Source of the DNA: Gammaproteobacteria bacterium
Lineage (GTDB): Bacteria > Pseudomonadota > Gammaproteobacteria > Pseudomonadales > Porticoccaceae
Direction: 5' to 3'
Assembly: GCA_006227015.1 (NCBI GenBank)
Contig: SBGI01000199.1
Location: 1-6,418, forward strand
Length of the DNA: 6,418 bases
Part shown: one piece after another, positions 6,334 to 6,418 of the stretch
How the letters are laid out: every line of letters begins with the position of its first letter
How positions within the stretch are numbered: position 1 is the first letter of the stretch
Position numbers and translations under genes: made by a program
Notes under the pieces: model-generated
What the model saw: the letters and a program-made list of their open reading frames with translations, nothing else
Told to the model about the DNA's origin: nothing
The model's database searches: none

Positions 6334-6341
6334 ACAGGAAA

Positions 6342-6418
6342 GTGACAGCAAGAATGACGTTTTCACGAGTTCTAAAAGAAATCAGGCAGTCGAAGGGTTA
6401 TTCACAAGAGCATCTGGC
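6342..6418 (+). CDS. XRE-family helix-turn-helix regulator, N-terminus only (cut by right edge)
   Basis: Only about 25 codons are present. After the GTG at 6342 the reading is VTARMTFSRVLKEIRQSKG, followed by YSQEHLA if the last codon is completed. The pattern LKEIRQSKGYSQEHLA is the classic start of a Cro/C1-type (HTH_3) DNA-binding domain: helix 1 with Arg, then a Ser-Gln-Glu turn leading into helix 2. The GTG start is preferred because AGAGGA at 6328-6333 lies 8 bases before it; the ATG at 6354, in the same frame, is the alternative but lies 20 bases from that site. Such regulators are common in toxin-antitoxin modules, prophages and restriction systems as well as in ordinary genes; the rest of the protein and its neighbours are outside the window. 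Confidence 0.72.
   Translation, partial: MTARMTFSRVLKEIRQSKGYSQEHL

Larger units (their letters stand above)
5894..6341. other. A+T-rich spacer of about 450 bases with no firm gene
   Basis: Between the response regulator and the XRE-type regulator the DNA becomes richer in A and T, especially after 6185. I see the doubtful small ORF at 5951-6178 and a frame open from 6239 to the window end that conflicts with the XRE gene. There is no tRNA, no insertion-sequence end, no CRISPR-like repeat, and no promoter with two good hexamers. The compositional change together with an XRE regulator could mark the edge of an acquired segment, but the stretch is too short to be sure. Confidence 0.5.

Overview
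The window looks like chromosomal DNA from a Gram-negative gammaproteobacterium, probably a marine or facultatively respiratory one. This is inferred from the beta-barrel porin, the NosR/NirI-type membrane redox protein and the NarX/NarL-style two-component pair. No rRNA or other marker pins down the genus. The coding part from about 850 to 5893 has a moderate base composition. The last roughly 450 bases are visibly richer in A+T.

Layout. (1) Positions 1-473, minus strand: the N-terminal third or so of an outer-membrane porin that runs off the left edge. (2) Positions 474-859: a 386-base divergent spacer. It holds the porin leader with a nested hairpin, a TATAAT hexamer, and a compact cluster made of an 11-bp inverted repeat with AAAGCTTT cores, three TTGGCA copies and a TGCCC-A-GGGCA palindrome. 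(3) Positions 860-1162: a small secreted, charged, cysteine-free protein of unknown function. (4) Positions 1206-3380: a 724-residue NosR/NirI-family protein with a periplasmic FMN-binding domain, membrane helices, two CxxxCP motifs and two 4Fe-4S ferredoxin-like sites. (5) Positions 3546-5252 and 5249-5893: a membrane sensor histidine kinase (HAMP-PAS-HisKA_3-HATPase) overlapping by 4 bases a NarL/FixJ-type response regulator. (6) Positions 5894-6341: an A+T-rich stretch with a hairpin over the regulator stop codon and one doubtful small ORF. (7) From 6342: the first residues of an XRE-type helix-turn-helix regulator, cut by the right edge.

How it may work together. The NosR-like protein is built to carry electrons across the inner membrane between cytoplasmic-side iron-sulfur clusters and a covalently bound periplasmic flavin. 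The usual partners of NosR (nosZ, nosDFY, nosL) and the flavinyl transferase apbE are absent from the 3' side within this window. Instead there is a small secreted protein upstream and a sensor kinase/regulator pair downstream. A reasonable working idea is an orphan flavin-based transmembrane electron-transfer module, with its own redox- or ligand-responsive two-component control, serving an unidentified periplasmic acceptor. That link is inference from gene order only.
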